Positions 1 to 8,887 of a stretch of 50,265 nt of DNA are shown piece by piece. A program made the position numbers and the translations under genes. The first letter of the stretch is position 1. Each line of letters begins with the position of its first letter. The notes beneath the pieces are model-generated. The model was given only the letters and a program-made list of their open reading frames with translations, did no database searches and was not told where the DNA came from. The DNA is from Actinomycetota bacterium (GTDB lineage: Bacteria; Actinomycetota; Acidimicrobiia; IMCC26256; VFJJ01). The stretch spans positions 1 to 50,265 of the forward strand of contig VFJJ01000015.1 in assembly GCA_009886115.1 (NCBI GenBank). Direction: 5' to 3'.

Positions 1-822
1 CCCAATCGCAAGGTCTCGAGGATGCATCGCTGCACGAACGCGGGATCGTCGACGAGCCGGTGCTCGTCCTGGGGGTGGCGAGCGACGTGATCGAGGATTC
101 GGTCCATGGTCTTGGGCAGCGTGGTCGCGCTGGTCCCGGCGCCGGTGAGGAGGAAGAACGCCACCTCGCGCACGATCACGTGATGGGGCAGGTCGAGCTG
201 CTCGGTGTTCTCGACGAGCACCCTCAGGACGTCGCGGGGCAGCTCGTCGTCGGTGATCTCGCCCCGGGCCCGCCGACCGAGCAGCCCCCGCCGGCGTTCG
301 AGCGACGGTGTCAGGAACTCGACGTCGAAGGCGTGCAAGGCCTCCACGATCTCGCGCTCCTTGGTCTCACGGTCCCCGGTGTAGTGCATGATCCGGGCGC
401 CGTCGACGAAGAGCAGCATGAGGGCGAGCAGGCGCTCGCTCTCTTGCCTGCTACCGATCGCGCGGTCGATCCCGGCGTTGACGGCAGCCAGGTTCAGCAT
501 CACCCGATGACCGAGCTCGAGCAGCTCGGCCCGTCCCTGCTCCAGGTACGGCGCCAATGTGGCGGCGAGCACGTCAGGGAACTGATCGCGCTCGTAGCGG
601 AAGTAAGGTGTCCCGGCGGAACAACGGGTTCTCGAGCCGCCGCCGGTCGCGGTGCTCGGTTCCGTGGAGGTTGACGAGCACACCCTCCATGACCGCGCCA
701 CCGTCATAGAGACCCTGGCGCATGTGCTTGGCCCGGTAGATCTCCTTCGCCTCCCGCCACGTCGTGATGGTGTGCTCGGCGAGGCCGGCCGGATCGCCGT
801 GATGGGTGATGAGCGCAGTCAT
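1..822 (-). pseudogene. Cytochrome P450, frameshifted and truncated by the window edge
   Basis: The gene starts at the ATG at 822 and reads toward position 1, where the window ends before the heme-binding Cys. The N-terminus matches the two other P450s here (42510-43721, 46850-48088), including the H-x3-R stretch and RRRLEN-PLFRRD. That frame then stops at 574-576. The homologous continuation (YFRYERDQFP, ELPRDVLRVL, I-helix TGAGTSATT, ExxR motif ETLR) runs stop-free in another frame to the edge. One extra base in the AA pair at 605-606 (plus strand) explains the break: removing it restores an uninterrupted P450. It is therefore either a recent pseudogene or a sequencing or assembly error. 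P450s use O2 and electrons from a ferredoxin to hydroxylate substrates; the substrate here is unknown. The strong hairpin at 841-891 separates it from the upstream lipoprotein gene. Confidence 0.85.
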
Positions 823-840
823 TGGATCCCCCGGGATGGG

Positions 841-891
841 GCTGACGCGATGCGGCCCGCACCACGGGGGTGCGGGCCGCATCGCGTCAGC
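841..891 (-). terminator. Strong 22-bp hairpin, probable terminator
   Basis: A perfect 22-bp inverted repeat (841-862 and 870-891) surrounds a 7-nt loop. It lies just past the stop of the minus-strand lipoprotein gene (927) and before the P450 start (822). No T-run follows, which is common for high-GC actinobacterial intrinsic terminators. It probably insulates the P450 from transporter transcription. Confidence 0.75.
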
Positions 892-926
892 TGGTGCCGA
901 CATGGTCCATCAGCAGAGCCCGGTGA

Positions 927-2156
927 TCAGCCAGTGATGTTCCAGAGGCTCTTGAAGTCGGCCTCGTAGGTGAGGACACCGACGTACGGCGCGGAAGTCC
1001 CCGTGTCGGCGTTGAGCTGCAGCGCGGCGTCGAGACCAGGGGAGCCCGTGAACAGGATCTGGGTCTCGATCGGCTGCAGGGGGTTGAAGTCGACCCCGGC
1101 CCGGATGCGGGCGTAGGTGTCGGCGAAGTAGTACCCCACCGGAATGACGGCGTTGCCGCCCCACGCCCACTCCTTGCCGGCCTTGACGTTGTTCAGGCTC
1201 TCGATGTTGGGGTCGTGCCCCATGACCTTCACCTTGGAGAGGTCGATACCGGCCTCCTCGAGCGCCACGGCCGTACCGAAGGCCTGGTCGCCGAAGGCGA
1301 AGAACACGTAGTTGGCCGTCGGGTCGGCCTGCAGGGCCGACACGATCTTGCCCGGGATGGCGCCCTCGAGGAGGTCCTGGATCGAGTTGTTGAGGACCGT
1401 GAGCTTGCAGTCGGGGCAGTTCTTGGCCAGCGTGTCCTTGATGACCGCGTCGCGGAACGCGATGATCGGGAAGTCGGGGATCGTCGAGTAGATGATGTTG
1501 GCGGTGCCGCCCGAATCGGCGATCACCCAGTTGGTCATCATCTCGATGGTCAGTTGCGAGTCGGCTGAACAGCCGATGCACGCGTAGATCCCGTTCTCCT
1601 CACCCAGCGGCGGGTTCACGGTGTACCCGTCGATGATCGGGATGCCCTTCGCTACCGCCGCGGCAGCGGCGTCCTGGAACTCCGAAAGCGGCCGGCCCGT
1701 GATCATGAGCACGTCGGCGCCGGAGTCGACGCCCTGCTGCATGACGGCGCCGACCTCGTCCTGGTTGCCCGGGTTGTAGGGCACTCGCGTGAGCTCCCAC
1801 CCGAGGATGTCGGAGGCGGCCTGGAGGCCGTCGCCGATGCTCGCGCAGACCGGGAAGTTGCACTCCGCCCAGAACACCTTCACGCCCTTGTCAGGGGTGG
1901 CGGGGAGCGGCTCGGCGATCTGGATCTTGGTCGGGTTCACGAGGAACGGCTGGATGAATGCCGTGGCGGCCTCGACCCCGGCGTTGCCGGTGGGCGGAGC
2001 AGTGGTGGCGCCGGCAACGGTGGTCTCACCGCTGGGCGCTGTCGTCTCGACGGTACCGGCGTCGTCGTCGTCGTCGTCGTCGCCGCATGCCGCGGCCACC
2101 AGTGCCATCGACAACGCGAGCGCAATCAGCGCAAGTCTTCTGGGCATTCGAATCAT
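927..2156 (-). CDS. Sugar-type ABC transporter substrate-binding lipoprotein
   Basis: 409 aa, with its start at ATG 2156 behind the purine-rich AGGAAGAGAG. A lipoprotein signal peptide (basic MIRMPRR, hydrophobic core, lipobox VAAAC) gives lipidated Cys24. This is followed by seven Asp (26-32) and a Thr/Ala/Pro-rich linker to about residue 60. The rest has the periplasmic-binding-protein type I fold of the RbsB/BMP class (VLMITGRPLSEF, PIIDGYTV, VMGHDPN). It should capture a ligand outside the membrane for the divergent ATPase and permease at 2449-5081. The ligand is unknown: the adjacent molybdenum hydroxylase genes argue for something other than a plain sugar. Unusual for this class, the mature domain holds three close Cys pairs (99/104, 193/196, 247/250). 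It is the sole gene of its transcription unit. Confidence 0.85.
   Translation of the reverse strand: MIRMPRRLALIALALSMALVAAACGDDDDDDDAGTVETTAPSGETTVAGATTAPPTGNAGVEAATAFIQPFLVNPTKIQIAEPLPATPDKGVKVFWAECNFPVCASIGDGLQAASDILGWELTRVPYNPGNQDEVGAVMQQGVDSGADVLMITGRPLSEFQDAAAAAVAKGIPIIDGYTVNPPLGEENGIYACIGCSADSQLTIEMMTNWVIADSGGTANIIYSTIPDFPIIAFRDAVIKDTLAKNCPDCKLTVLNNSIQDLLEGAIPGKIVSALQADPTANYVFFAFGDQAFGTAVALEEAGIDLSKVKVMGHDPNIESLNNVKAGKEWAWGGNAVIPVGYYFADTYARIRAGVDFNPLQPIETQILFTGSPGLDAALQLNADTGTSAPYVGVLTYEADFKSLWNITG
2061..2081. repeat. (GTC)7 triplet repeat
   Basis: Seven perfect GTC triplets, read as GAC on the coding strand, encode the seven-Asp run directly after the lipidated Cys of the substrate-binding protein. 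The run lies in the surface linker, so length changes by slippage would keep the reading frame. Confidence 0.9.
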
Positions 2157-2448
2157 GGACTCTCTCTTCCTGCAACGTACGGTCCGGCCCGATTCTCGGG
2201 CTCGGACAATCCCCCTGGCCCCCGCGGTCCCCGGCCCGATCGGGGTGACGGTGGCTGAAGACGTGAAACCTGATGATGATTCGGGCTCGCTGATTGTGCC
2301 CTCCGAACGGCGTCGAGGCAAGCTTCCACCACGGCGGTCGGGCGTGTCTTCGGATCCATGATCAGGATTGCGCGAGAGACGGCACGTCCCGTAGCGTCCC
2401 CGCGGCGGGGTGCAGCGAGCACTCGCGCAACCCGGGGGGAGCGACGAC
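2157..2448. promoter_or_regulatory. Divergent promoter region of the ABC importer, with palindrome
   Basis: This 292-bp gap separates the minus-strand binding-protein gene from the plus-strand ATPase gene and must hold both promoters. An imperfect inverted repeat with 11-bp arms and a one-base bulge lies at 2182-2192 and 2196-2207, 26 bases upstream of the lipoprotein start. It could be an operator or a leader hairpin. TACGTT (minus strand, about 2174-2179) resembles a TAnnnT -10 element. No other clear motif was seen. Confidence 0.45.
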
Positions 2449-3996
2449 GTGTCTGGATCTGTGCTCGAGATTCGGGGACTCTCGAAGACGTTTCCTGGCC
2501 AGCATGCGTTGATCAACGTCGATTTCGACGTCGCGCCGGGTGAGGTGCACGCGCTCGTCGGCCAGAACGGATCCGGGAAGTCGACGCTCATCAAGATCCT
2601 GGCGGGTTACCACGATCCCGCTCCGGGCGCTTCGGCGAGCGTCACCCGCCAGCGACGCGGAGGCGAGTTGACCCACCTCCGCCTGGGCGATGCTCGAGCG
2701 GCCGAAGAGGCTGGAGTGCGATTCGTGCACCAGGATCTCGGGCTCGTCGAGACCCTCGGTGCTCACGAGAACCTGGCCCTGGGCGCCGGATTCCTCACCA
2801 ATCGCATGGGCACCATCTCCTGGCGGCAGGAGATAAAACGAGCGCGGGCGGCCTTGGCCGACCTGGGCTACCACATCGACCCTCGCAAGCCGGTCAAGGA
2901 GCTGTCTGCCGCCGAGCGCACCGGGATCGCCATCGCCCGGGCGCTGCAGAACTGGGATCGCGACGTGGAGCTTCTCGTGCTCGACGAGCCCACCGCCTCG
3001 CTGCCCGGACCGGAGGTGGAGCGGCTCTTCGACGTGATACGCACGGTCAAGGAGCGTGGGGTCGCCGTTGTCTACGTCTCACACCATCTGGACGAGGTCT
3101 TCCACATCGCCGATCGGGTCACCGTGCTCCGGGACGGGCGCAAGATCGACACCGTACCCACGTCTACCCTCGACCACGACAAGCTCGTAGAGCTGATCGT
3201 GGGTCGGGCACTCTACGCAGAGTTCGCGACCGACCTCTCGGAAGGTCGCGCCGGCGGACGGAAGGTGGTCCTCGCTGCACGCGGCTTGAGCAGCTCGAGT
3301 CTCCTGCACCTCGATCTCGACGTCACCGAGGGCGAGATCATCGGGGTCGCGGGCATCACAGGCTCGGGTCGTGAAGAGGTCGCTCGTGTGTTGTTCGGTG
3401 CGTTGCCTCGGACGGGCGTCGTGCAGATCGGCGGAGTCCACGTCGTTGGCGATCGACCAGACCTCTCCGTCCGCGCCGGGCTCGCCATGGTGCCGGCGGA
3501 TCGGAAGCAGGTGGGGATCATGCCGGAGATGGCCGTGCGCGAGAACATGACGCTCACTGATCTCCAGCCTTATTGGATCCAGGGATTGCTCCGGGTGCGC
3601 AAGGAGCGGTCCGAGGTTTCGACCTGGCTCGACACGCTCGACGTGCGACCACGTCAGACCGAGCGCCTCATCAAGACCCTCTCCGGAGGGAACCAGCAGA
3701 AGGTGCTCATCGCCAAGTGGCTGCGGGTGAAGCCCAAGGTGCTCGTCCTCGATGAGCCGACCCAGGGCGTGGACGTCGGCGCCAAGGCCGATATCCACCG
3801 CCTGGTGGATCACGCGGCGGAAGCGGGAGCGGCGGTGATCGTGTGTTCCACCGACACGGAGGAGTTGGTCCGCCTCTGTCATCGAGTCGTCGTCATGCAG
3901 CGCGGCGTTGCCCGTGCCGTGCTCACCGGCGACGAGATCACCGTCGACCGGATCAACCAACTTCAGCTACAGGTCGCCCAGGAGGCCACGGCATGA
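2449..3996 (+). CDS. Sugar-type ABC transporter ATP-binding protein (two ABC domains)
   Basis: 515 aa, the usual length for RbsA/MglA-type double ATPases. I chose GTG 2449, which has GGGGGGAG about 8 bases upstream, over earlier in-frame codons without a ribosome site. The first domain has Walker A GQNGSGKST (38-46) and Walker B LLVLDEPTASLP, but a degenerate signature (LSAAERTGIAIARAL). The second has the reverse pattern: degenerate Walker A (GITGSGREE), an intact signature LSGGNQQKVLIAKWL and Walker B VLVLDEPTQGVDVG. This asymmetry is normal for the carbohydrate-uptake CUT2 family. It powers uptake through the permease, whose start codon overlaps its stop (ATGA at 3993). It is divergent from the binding-protein gene. 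Confidence 0.92.
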   Translation: MSGSVLEIRGLSKTFPGQHALINVDFDVAPGEVHALVGQNGSGKSTLIKILAGYHDPAPGASASVTRQRRGGELTHLRLGDARAAEEAGVRFVHQDLGLVETLGAHENLALGAGFLTNRMGTISWRQEIKRARAALADLGYHIDPRKPVKELSAAERTGIAIARALQNWDRDVELLVLDEPTASLPGPEVERLFDVIRTVKERGVAVVYVSHHLDEVFHIADRVTVLRDGRKIDTVPTSTLDHDKLVELIVGRALYAEFATDLSEGRAGGRKVVLAARGLSSSSLLHLDLDVTEGEIIGVAGITGSGREEVARVLFGALPRTGVVQIGGVHVVGDRPDLSVRAGLAMVPADRKQVGIMPEMAVRENMTLTDLQPYWIQGLLRVRKERSEVSTWLDTLDVRPRQTERLIKTLSGGNQQKVLIAKWLRVKPKVLVLDEPTQGVDVGAKADIHRLVDHAAEAGAAVIVCSTDTEELVRLCHRVVVMQRGVARAVLTGDEITVDRINQLQLQVAQEATA

Positions 3997-5081
3997 GCAC
4001 CACCGCCGACGCAGGCGCGGTCGATCCGCCCGTCAACCGGTTGAGAAACGTGAGCCTGGGTCGCTATTCGGCCCTGATCCTGCTGGCGCTGTTCTTCGTC
4101 TACTTCGGACTCATCGACAGCACGACCAAGGATGTGTTCACCGACGGCAGCAACATCAAGGTGACGCTGGCTGCACGGGTCACGATCGGATTCCTGACCC
4201 TGGGCCTGCTCGTACCCCTCGCTGCAGGGATCTTCGATCTGTCGATCGGAGCCATGATGGGCTTCGCGTCCATGGTGCTCGCATGGATCGAACAGGAGAA
4301 TCGGGTTCCTGGCGGCGTCTTCGGAGCGTCAGTCGTCACGATCCTGATCTGCATGGTGTTTGGCTGGGTCAACGGCTTCCTCGTCGTGAAGCTCAACATC
4401 AACTCGTTCATTGCGACGCTGGGAATGAGTCAGGTGATCACCGCTGCGATGCTGTGGCGATCCGACAACCAGCGCATCGCCGATGTCTTCTCCGACGAGT
4501 TCCAGGACCTGGGGCGCAAGGAGTTCCTCACCCAGTCGCTGTCGGTCTGGTACCTCTTGGGCGCGGCCATCGTCATCTGGTACATGCTCGAGTACACGCC
4601 GTTCGGTCGGAAGTTGTTCGCAACCGGTGGTAACCCCGATGCCGCTCGGCTGGCGGGTGTTCGCACCGGCCGTTACATCTGGACCGCTCTCATCATCTCC
4701 TCGGTCATGGCCGCCCTCGGCGGGATCGTGTTCGACATGCGCCAGGGTGCGGCGTCACCGCAAACCGGGCCGCCCCTTTTGTTCCCAGCGTTCGCGGCCG
4801 TGTTCTTCGGAGCTACCCAGATCCGCAATCGTCCCAACGTCTGGGGCACGATGATCGCCATCGTGACCCTGGCCTTCGGCGCCAAGGGCCTCCAGCTCAA
4901 GTCCCCCGGCGTCTGGGTCGAGCCATTGTTCAACGGTCTCGCCTTGGCGATCGCCGTAGCTTTCGCCAGCTACCAGGGCGGGCTCCGCCTCCGTCGAAAG
5001 CGCGATCCTGAAGTGCCGTCGGGCAACCTCGCGGCCACGGTCTCGAGCCGAACGGATCTCGATGTCGACCCATCGGGCTGA
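3993..5081 (+). CDS. Sugar-type ABC transporter permease (RbsC-like)
   Basis: 362 aa, very hydrophobic, with about nine or ten membrane segments. The first is near residues 27-45 (YSALILLALFFVYFGL). The motifs LAAGIFDLSIGAMMG and GGNPDAARLAGV are typical of RbsC/XylH-type BPD_transp_2 permeases. It overlaps the ATPase stop by 4 bases, so the two are probably co-translated. Only one permease gene is present, so it should act as a homodimer. The last ~35 residues (basic, then Ser/Thr/Asp) extend as a cytoplasmic tail. Ligand unknown. Confidence 0.9.
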   Translation: MSTTADAGAVDPPVNRLRNVSLGRYSALILLALFFVYFGLIDSTTKDVFTDGSNIKVTLAARVTIGFLTLGLLVPLAAGIFDLSIGAMMGFASMVLAWIEQENRVPGGVFGASVVTILICMVFGWVNGFLVVKLNINSFIATLGMSQVITAAMLWRSDNQRIADVFSDEFQDLGRKEFLTQSLSVWYLLGAAIVIWYMLEYTPFGRKLFATGGNPDAARLAGVRTGRYIWTALIISSVMAALGGIVFDMRQGAASPQTGPPLLFPAFAAVFFGATQIRNRPNVWGTMIAIVTLAFGAKGLQLKSPGVWVEPLFNGLALAIAVAFASYQGGLRLRRKRDPEVPSGNLAATVSSRTDLDVDPSG

Positions 5082-5165
5082 ACCGACGGTCGTGTCCGCA
5101 CGCTCCGGCTCCGTCGCCGGGACGATCCTGCCCCTTCACCGCTCCTCGTCTCCTGGAGGTTGCTG

Positions 5166-7487
5166 ATGTCCATGGTTGGTACTCGGGTCATCCGCAAGGA
5201 AGATCCCAACCTCATCACCGGTCGTGGGCTGTTCACCGACGACGTGTCGATCATGGGCACGACGATCATGGCGTTCGTGCGCAGCACTGAGGCCCACGCC
5301 GACATCGTGTCGGTCGACCTCGCCGAGGCTCGGGCACTCCCGGGTGTGCTCGTGGTCATCACCGTCGACGATCTCGAGACCCAGGAACTCCCCGGGGCCT
5401 TCATGCGCACGGTGCTCGCCAAGGACCGCGTCCGGTTCGTCGGGGAGCCGATCGCGGTGGTCGTGGCGGAAGACCGGTACATCGCGGCCGACGCCGTGGA
5501 GCTGGTGCAGGTGACCTATCGCCCGCTGCCGTTGGTGATCACGCCGGTCGAGGCTCTGGCCGTCGGCGCTCCGCTCGTGCAGGAGGCGCTCGGTACCAAC
5601 GTGTGCTTCGAGGTTCCGTGGCCGCAGGAGCAGATCGACCAGGTCGATCGAGCGTTCGAGGCTGCGCCCCGGCAGGCTTCCACGACGTTCCACAGCCAGC
5701 GGGTGCACCCCGTGCCCATGGAGCCTTCTGCCATCCTCGCCGACTGGGGCCCCGACAAGCTCACGGTCTGGGCGTCCACGCAGATGCCCCACGGCTTGCG
5801 CAACTGCCTGTCGTCGTTTCTCGGGGTACCCCAGCACCAGTGCCGGGTGATCCAACCCGACGTCGGCGGGGGCTTCGGCGCCAAGGTGCAGCAATACCCC
5901 GAGCTGTTCCTGGCGCCCATCCTGTCGAAGCGCCTCGGCCGGCCGGTGAAGTACGTGCAGACGCGCACGGAGTGCTTCGCCATCATGTGCTCGGGACGCG
6001 ACCAGCATCACGAGATCGACGTGGCGTTCGACGACGACGGTCACATCCTCGGCCTGCGCAGTCTCATCCACGCCGACCTGGGGGCGTATCCCGACCTGCC
6101 CAACTCGTTCGGCATGCCCACGCTCACGAACTGGATGTCGTCGGGCTGTTACAAGATCCCGGCGATCGTCGCCGGATACAAATGCGTTCTCACCAACAAG
6201 ACGCCGCAGTCGGCGTATCGCGGTGCTGGTCGACCCGAGGCCTCGTTCCTCGCCGAGCGGGTCGTCGACCTCATTGCCGACGAGACCGGCATCGACCCGG
6301 CCGAGGTGCGGCTGCGCAACTTCATCCCCACCGACGAGTTCCCGTACAAGGTGCCGCACGCCGAGGTCTACTACGACTCGGGCAACTATCCCCTGTCTCT
6401 CCACGAGGCGTTGCGGCTGTGCGACTACGAGAACCTGAAGGTGGAGCGTGATCGACGCAACGCCGACGCTTCCGAGAAGCTGATGGGTATCGGGTTCTCG
6501 ACCTGGGTCGAGATCGCCGCGTTCGGACCCCGTGGTGCGCTCGAAGGCTTTGGTCACATCGGCAGCTACGAATCGGCCCAGGTGAAGATCCAGCCCGACG
6601 GCACGGCGATCATCGCCACCGGAGCCTCGCCGCACGGTCAGGGTACGCACACGACGCTGGCCATGATCGCCGCCGACGAGCTCCACATGTCGATCGACAA
6701 CATCACCGTCCGATCGGGCGACACCGACACGACACCGCAGGGCGTCGGCACCATGGGCTCGCGCACCGCAGCCATCGCCGGTGAAGCCACCAAGCAGGCG
6801 AGCATCAAGGTGTTCCAGAACGCATGCAAGATAGCGGCGCACATGCTCGAAGCGAACCCCGACGACCTCGAGTGCGTCGACGGCCTGTTCCAGGTGAAGG
6901 GTGTGCCGTCGAAGACCATCCCGTGGTCACAGGTCGGCTGGGCCGGTCTCTCGCCCACGCTGCTCCCCGACGACATCCCCGCCGGGTGCCTCGAGTCGAC
7001 GGTCTTCGCCGAGCCCACAGGGTTCACCTACCCGGCCGGGGCTTATGTGTGCGTGGTCGGAATCGATCGCGATACCGGTCACGTCGAGGTCGAGAAGTTC
7101 TACTCGGTCGACGACTGCGGCACGGTGATCAACCCGTTGCTCGCCGAGGGACAGGTTCAGGGTGGGATCATCCAGGGCATCGCCCAGGCGCTCTTCGAGG
7201 AGATGGTCTGGGACTCCGCCGGACAGCCCCTCACCACCACGCTCATGGACTACCTGGCGCCGGCCGCGTCCGACGTCCCGTCCATCATCGACGGGCGTAC
7301 CAACACGCCGACACCCCACAACTCGTTGGGCGCCAAGGGAATCGGCGAGTCGGGCACGATCGGCTCGACGCCTGCGGTGGTCAACGCCGTGGTCAACGCG
7401 CTGGCCCAGTACGGCGTCAAGAACATCGCCATGCCGATCAGCCCGCAGCGGGTGTGGCGCATCCTCAACCAGGCCCAGGGGGCGTGA
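5166..7487 (+). CDS. Molybdenum hydroxylase large (molybdopterin-binding) subunit, xanthine oxidase family
   Basis: 773 aa. ATG 5166 follows GGAGG at 5155-5159 with 6-base spacing. The aldehyde-oxidase/xanthine-dehydrogenase a/b hammerhead lies at the N-terminus. Mo-pterin contacts include GGGFGAKVQ, and the active-site loop AYRGAGR is at about residues 350-356. The catalytic Glu is in GIGESG (Glu728). AYRGAGR is the form II loop; true CO dehydrogenase (form I) has AYxCSFR, so CO oxidation is not indicated. The enzyme should hydroxylate an aldehyde or N-heterocycle using water-derived oxygen. The 2Fe-2S and FAD subunits follow directly, in the order large-small-medium. The transporter 84 bases upstream may import the substrate (inference). 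Confidence 0.92.
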   Translation: MSMVGTRVIRKEDPNLITGRGLFTDDVSIMGTTIMAFVRSTEAHADIVSVDLAEARALPGVLVVITVDDLETQELPGAFMRTVLAKDRVRFVGEPIAVVVAEDRYIAADAVELVQVTYRPLPLVITPVEALAVGAPLVQEALGTNVCFEVPWPQEQIDQVDRAFEAAPRQASTTFHSQRVHPVPMEPSAILADWGPDKLTVWASTQMPHGLRNCLSSFLGVPQHQCRVIQPDVGGGFGAKVQQYPELFLAPILSKRLGRPVKYVQTRTECFAIMCSGRDQHHEIDVAFDDDGHILGLRSLIHADLGAYPDLPNSFGMPTLTNWMSSGCYKIPAIVAGYKCVLTNKTPQSAYRGAGRPEASFLAERVVDLIADETGIDPAEVRLRNFIPTDEFPYKVPHAEVYYDSGNYPLSLHEALRLCDYENLKVERDRRNADASEKLMGIGFSTWVEIAAFGPRGALEGFGHIGSYESAQVKIQPDGTAIIATGASPHGQGTHTTLAMIAADELHMSIDNITVRSGDTDTTPQGVGTMGSRTAAIAGEATKQASIKVFQNACKIAAHMLEANPDDLECVDGLFQVKGVPSKTIPWSQVGWAGLSPTLLPDDIPAGCLESTVFAEPTGFTYPAGAYVCVVGIDRDTGHVEVEKFYSVDDCGTVINPLLAEGQVQGGIIQGIAQALFEEMVWDSAGQPLTTTLMDYLAPAASDVPSIIDGRTNTPTPHNSLGAKGIGESGTIGSTPAVVNAVVNALAQYGVKNIAMPISPQRVWRILNQAQGA

Positions 7488-7492
7488 GCGCG

Positions 7493-7987
7493 ATGCAACG
7501 AGAAGTCACCATCTCCGTCAACGGCGCGACCCGCACCGACACCGTCGAGCCGCGGCTGTTGCTCGTGCACTATCTTCGGGAGCAACGACGCCTGACGGGC
7601 ACCCACATCGGCTGCGACACGTCGAACTGTGGTGCCTGCACGGTGCTGATCGACGGTCTCTCGGCCAAGTCCTGCACCGTGCTGGCCGTGCAGGCCGACG
7701 GTCACGAGGTGTCGACCATCGAGGGGCTGGCCGGTTCCGACGGCTCGTTCCACCCCGTGCAGGAAGGGTTCCGGCAGTGCCACGGGCTCCAATGCGGGTA
7801 TTGCACACCGGGGATGATCATGGCGTCGGTGGGGATCCTGGCCGACAACCCGCACCCTTCTGAGTCGGAGATCCGCATGGGTCTCGAAGGCAACATCTGT
7901 CGTTGCACGGGTTACCAGAAGATCGTCGAGGCGGTGCAGTGGGCAGCCGCCCACCCGCAACCGCAGCCTGCGGGTCAGGGAGGCTGA
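7493..7987 (+). CDS. Molybdenum hydroxylase small subunit, two [2Fe-2S] clusters
   Basis: 164 aa from ATG 7493; a GTG at 7484 overlapping the previous stop is the alternative start. The N-terminal plant-type ferredoxin domain has Cys41, Cys46, Cys49 and Cys61. The C-terminal helical domain has Cys101, Cys104, Cys136 and Cys138 (QCGYC and CRC). Both cluster sets are complete. It carries electrons from the Mo site in the large subunit to FAD in the medium subunit. Length and motifs are standard for CoxS/XdhC-like subunits. It is translationally coupled with the genes on both sides. Confidence 0.94.
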   Translation: MQREVTISVNGATRTDTVEPRLLLVHYLREQRRLTGTHIGCDTSNCGACTVLIDGLSAKSCTVLAVQADGHEVSTIEGLAGSDGSFHPVQEGFRQCHGLQCGYCTPGMIMASVGILADNPHPSESEIRMGLEGNICRCTGYQKIVEAVQWAAAHPQPQPAGQGG

Positions 7988-7990
7988 GGC

Positions 7991-8818
7991 GTGATTCCCC
8001 CGAAGTTCGACTACGTGAAGGCTCGTTCTGCCGACGAGGCCTTGGCGGCATTGGCCGAGCACGGCGAAGACGCCAAGCTCCTCGCCGGTGGCCACTCCCT
8101 CATTCCGCTCCTCAAGCTGCGCCTCTCGTCGCCGAGCGTGCTCATCGACATCGGGGAGATCGCAGATCTGAGCTACATCAACGACGGTGGCACACACATC
8201 GCAATCGGCGCGGCCACGACGCATCGCACCGTTGCGCACTCGGAGTTGCTGAGAGCCCAGGTGCCCCTACTCGCTCACGCCACCGGGCAGGTCGGCGATC
8301 CTCAGGTCCGCAACCGGGGGACGATCGGAGGCTCGATCGCTCACGGCGACCCGGCCTCCGATCAACCGGCCGTGCTCGTGGCGATCGACGCCGTGCTCGT
8401 GGCGCGGTCGGCAACAGGGAGCCAGCGTGAGATCCCCGCCGGCGAGTTCTTCCGGAGCTTCCTCGAGACGGCGTTGGCGCCCGACGAGATGCTCGTCGAG
8501 ATCCGTGTCCCGAAGATCCCCGGGGCGGGATGGTCGTTCCAGAAATTCAACCGACGTGCGCAGGACTGGGCGATCGTCGGCGTGGCGGCCGTCCTCGACG
8601 GGACTTCGGCTGGTATCGGCCTCGTCAACATGGGCGGAACGCCGGTGCGAGCGAAGGCGACCGAGGAGGCCCTCGCTGGTGGAGCCTCGCCGGCGGAGGC
8701 TGCCGCCCATGCGGCTGATGGCACCGACCCGCCGAGTGATCTCAACGCCGATCCCGACTACCGCTGCCACCTGGCCCGAGTGCTCGTGGGCCGTGCTCTC
8801 CACGAGGCGAGGAGCTGA
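7991..8818 (+). CDS. Molybdenum hydroxylase medium (FAD-binding) subunit
   Basis: 275 aa, starting at GTG 7991 behind GGGAGG (7978-7983). FAD contacts are LLAGGHSLIPLLKLR near residues 34-48 and TIGGSIAHGDPASD near 110-125, both canonical for CoxM-type subunits. It receives electrons from the 2Fe-2S subunit and passes them to an unknown acceptor. It is the last gene of the ABC-importer/hydroxylase block and faces a convergent gene across the hairpin at 8823-8880. Confidence 0.93.
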   Translation: MIPPKFDYVKARSADEALAALAEHGEDAKLLAGGHSLIPLLKLRLSSPSVLIDIGEIADLSYINDGGTHIAIGAATTHRTVAHSELLRAQVPLLAHATGQVGDPQVRNRGTIGGSIAHGDPASDQPAVLVAIDAVLVARSATGSQREIPAGEFFRSFLETALAPDEMLVEIRVPKIPGAGWSFQKFNRRAQDWAIVGVAAVLDGTSAGIGLVNMGGTPVRAKATEEALAGGASPAEAAAHAADGTDPPSDLNADPDYRCHLARVLVGRALHEARS

Positions 8819-8822
8819 AACT

Positions 8823-8880
8823 CCCGCTTCTTTGTGGCTGCGCACCGCGTATGCGCGGTCTCAGACGCAAAGAACGGGGG
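8823..8880. terminator. Bidirectional terminator between convergent genes
   Basis: An inner perfect hairpin (accgcg 8844-8849, cgcggt 8854-8859) sits inside an imperfect outer stem. The outer arms are 8823-8835 (cccgcttctttgt) and 8868-8879 (caaagaacgggg). It fills the 69-bp gap between the FAD subunit gene (+) and the unknown gene ending at 8888 (-), so it can serve both directions. Confidence 0.55.
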
Positions 8881-8887
8881 TGTCGCG

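Noticed and set aside
5136-6842. A 568-codon open frame on the minus strand
   Set aside because: It is the antisense shadow of the molybdenum hydroxylase large subunit, with no recognisable domain.
5166-8818. Aerobic CO dehydrogenase (CoxMSL)
   Set aside because: The active-site loop is AYRGAGR, not the AYxCSFR of form I enzymes that oxidise CO at the Cu-Mo site.
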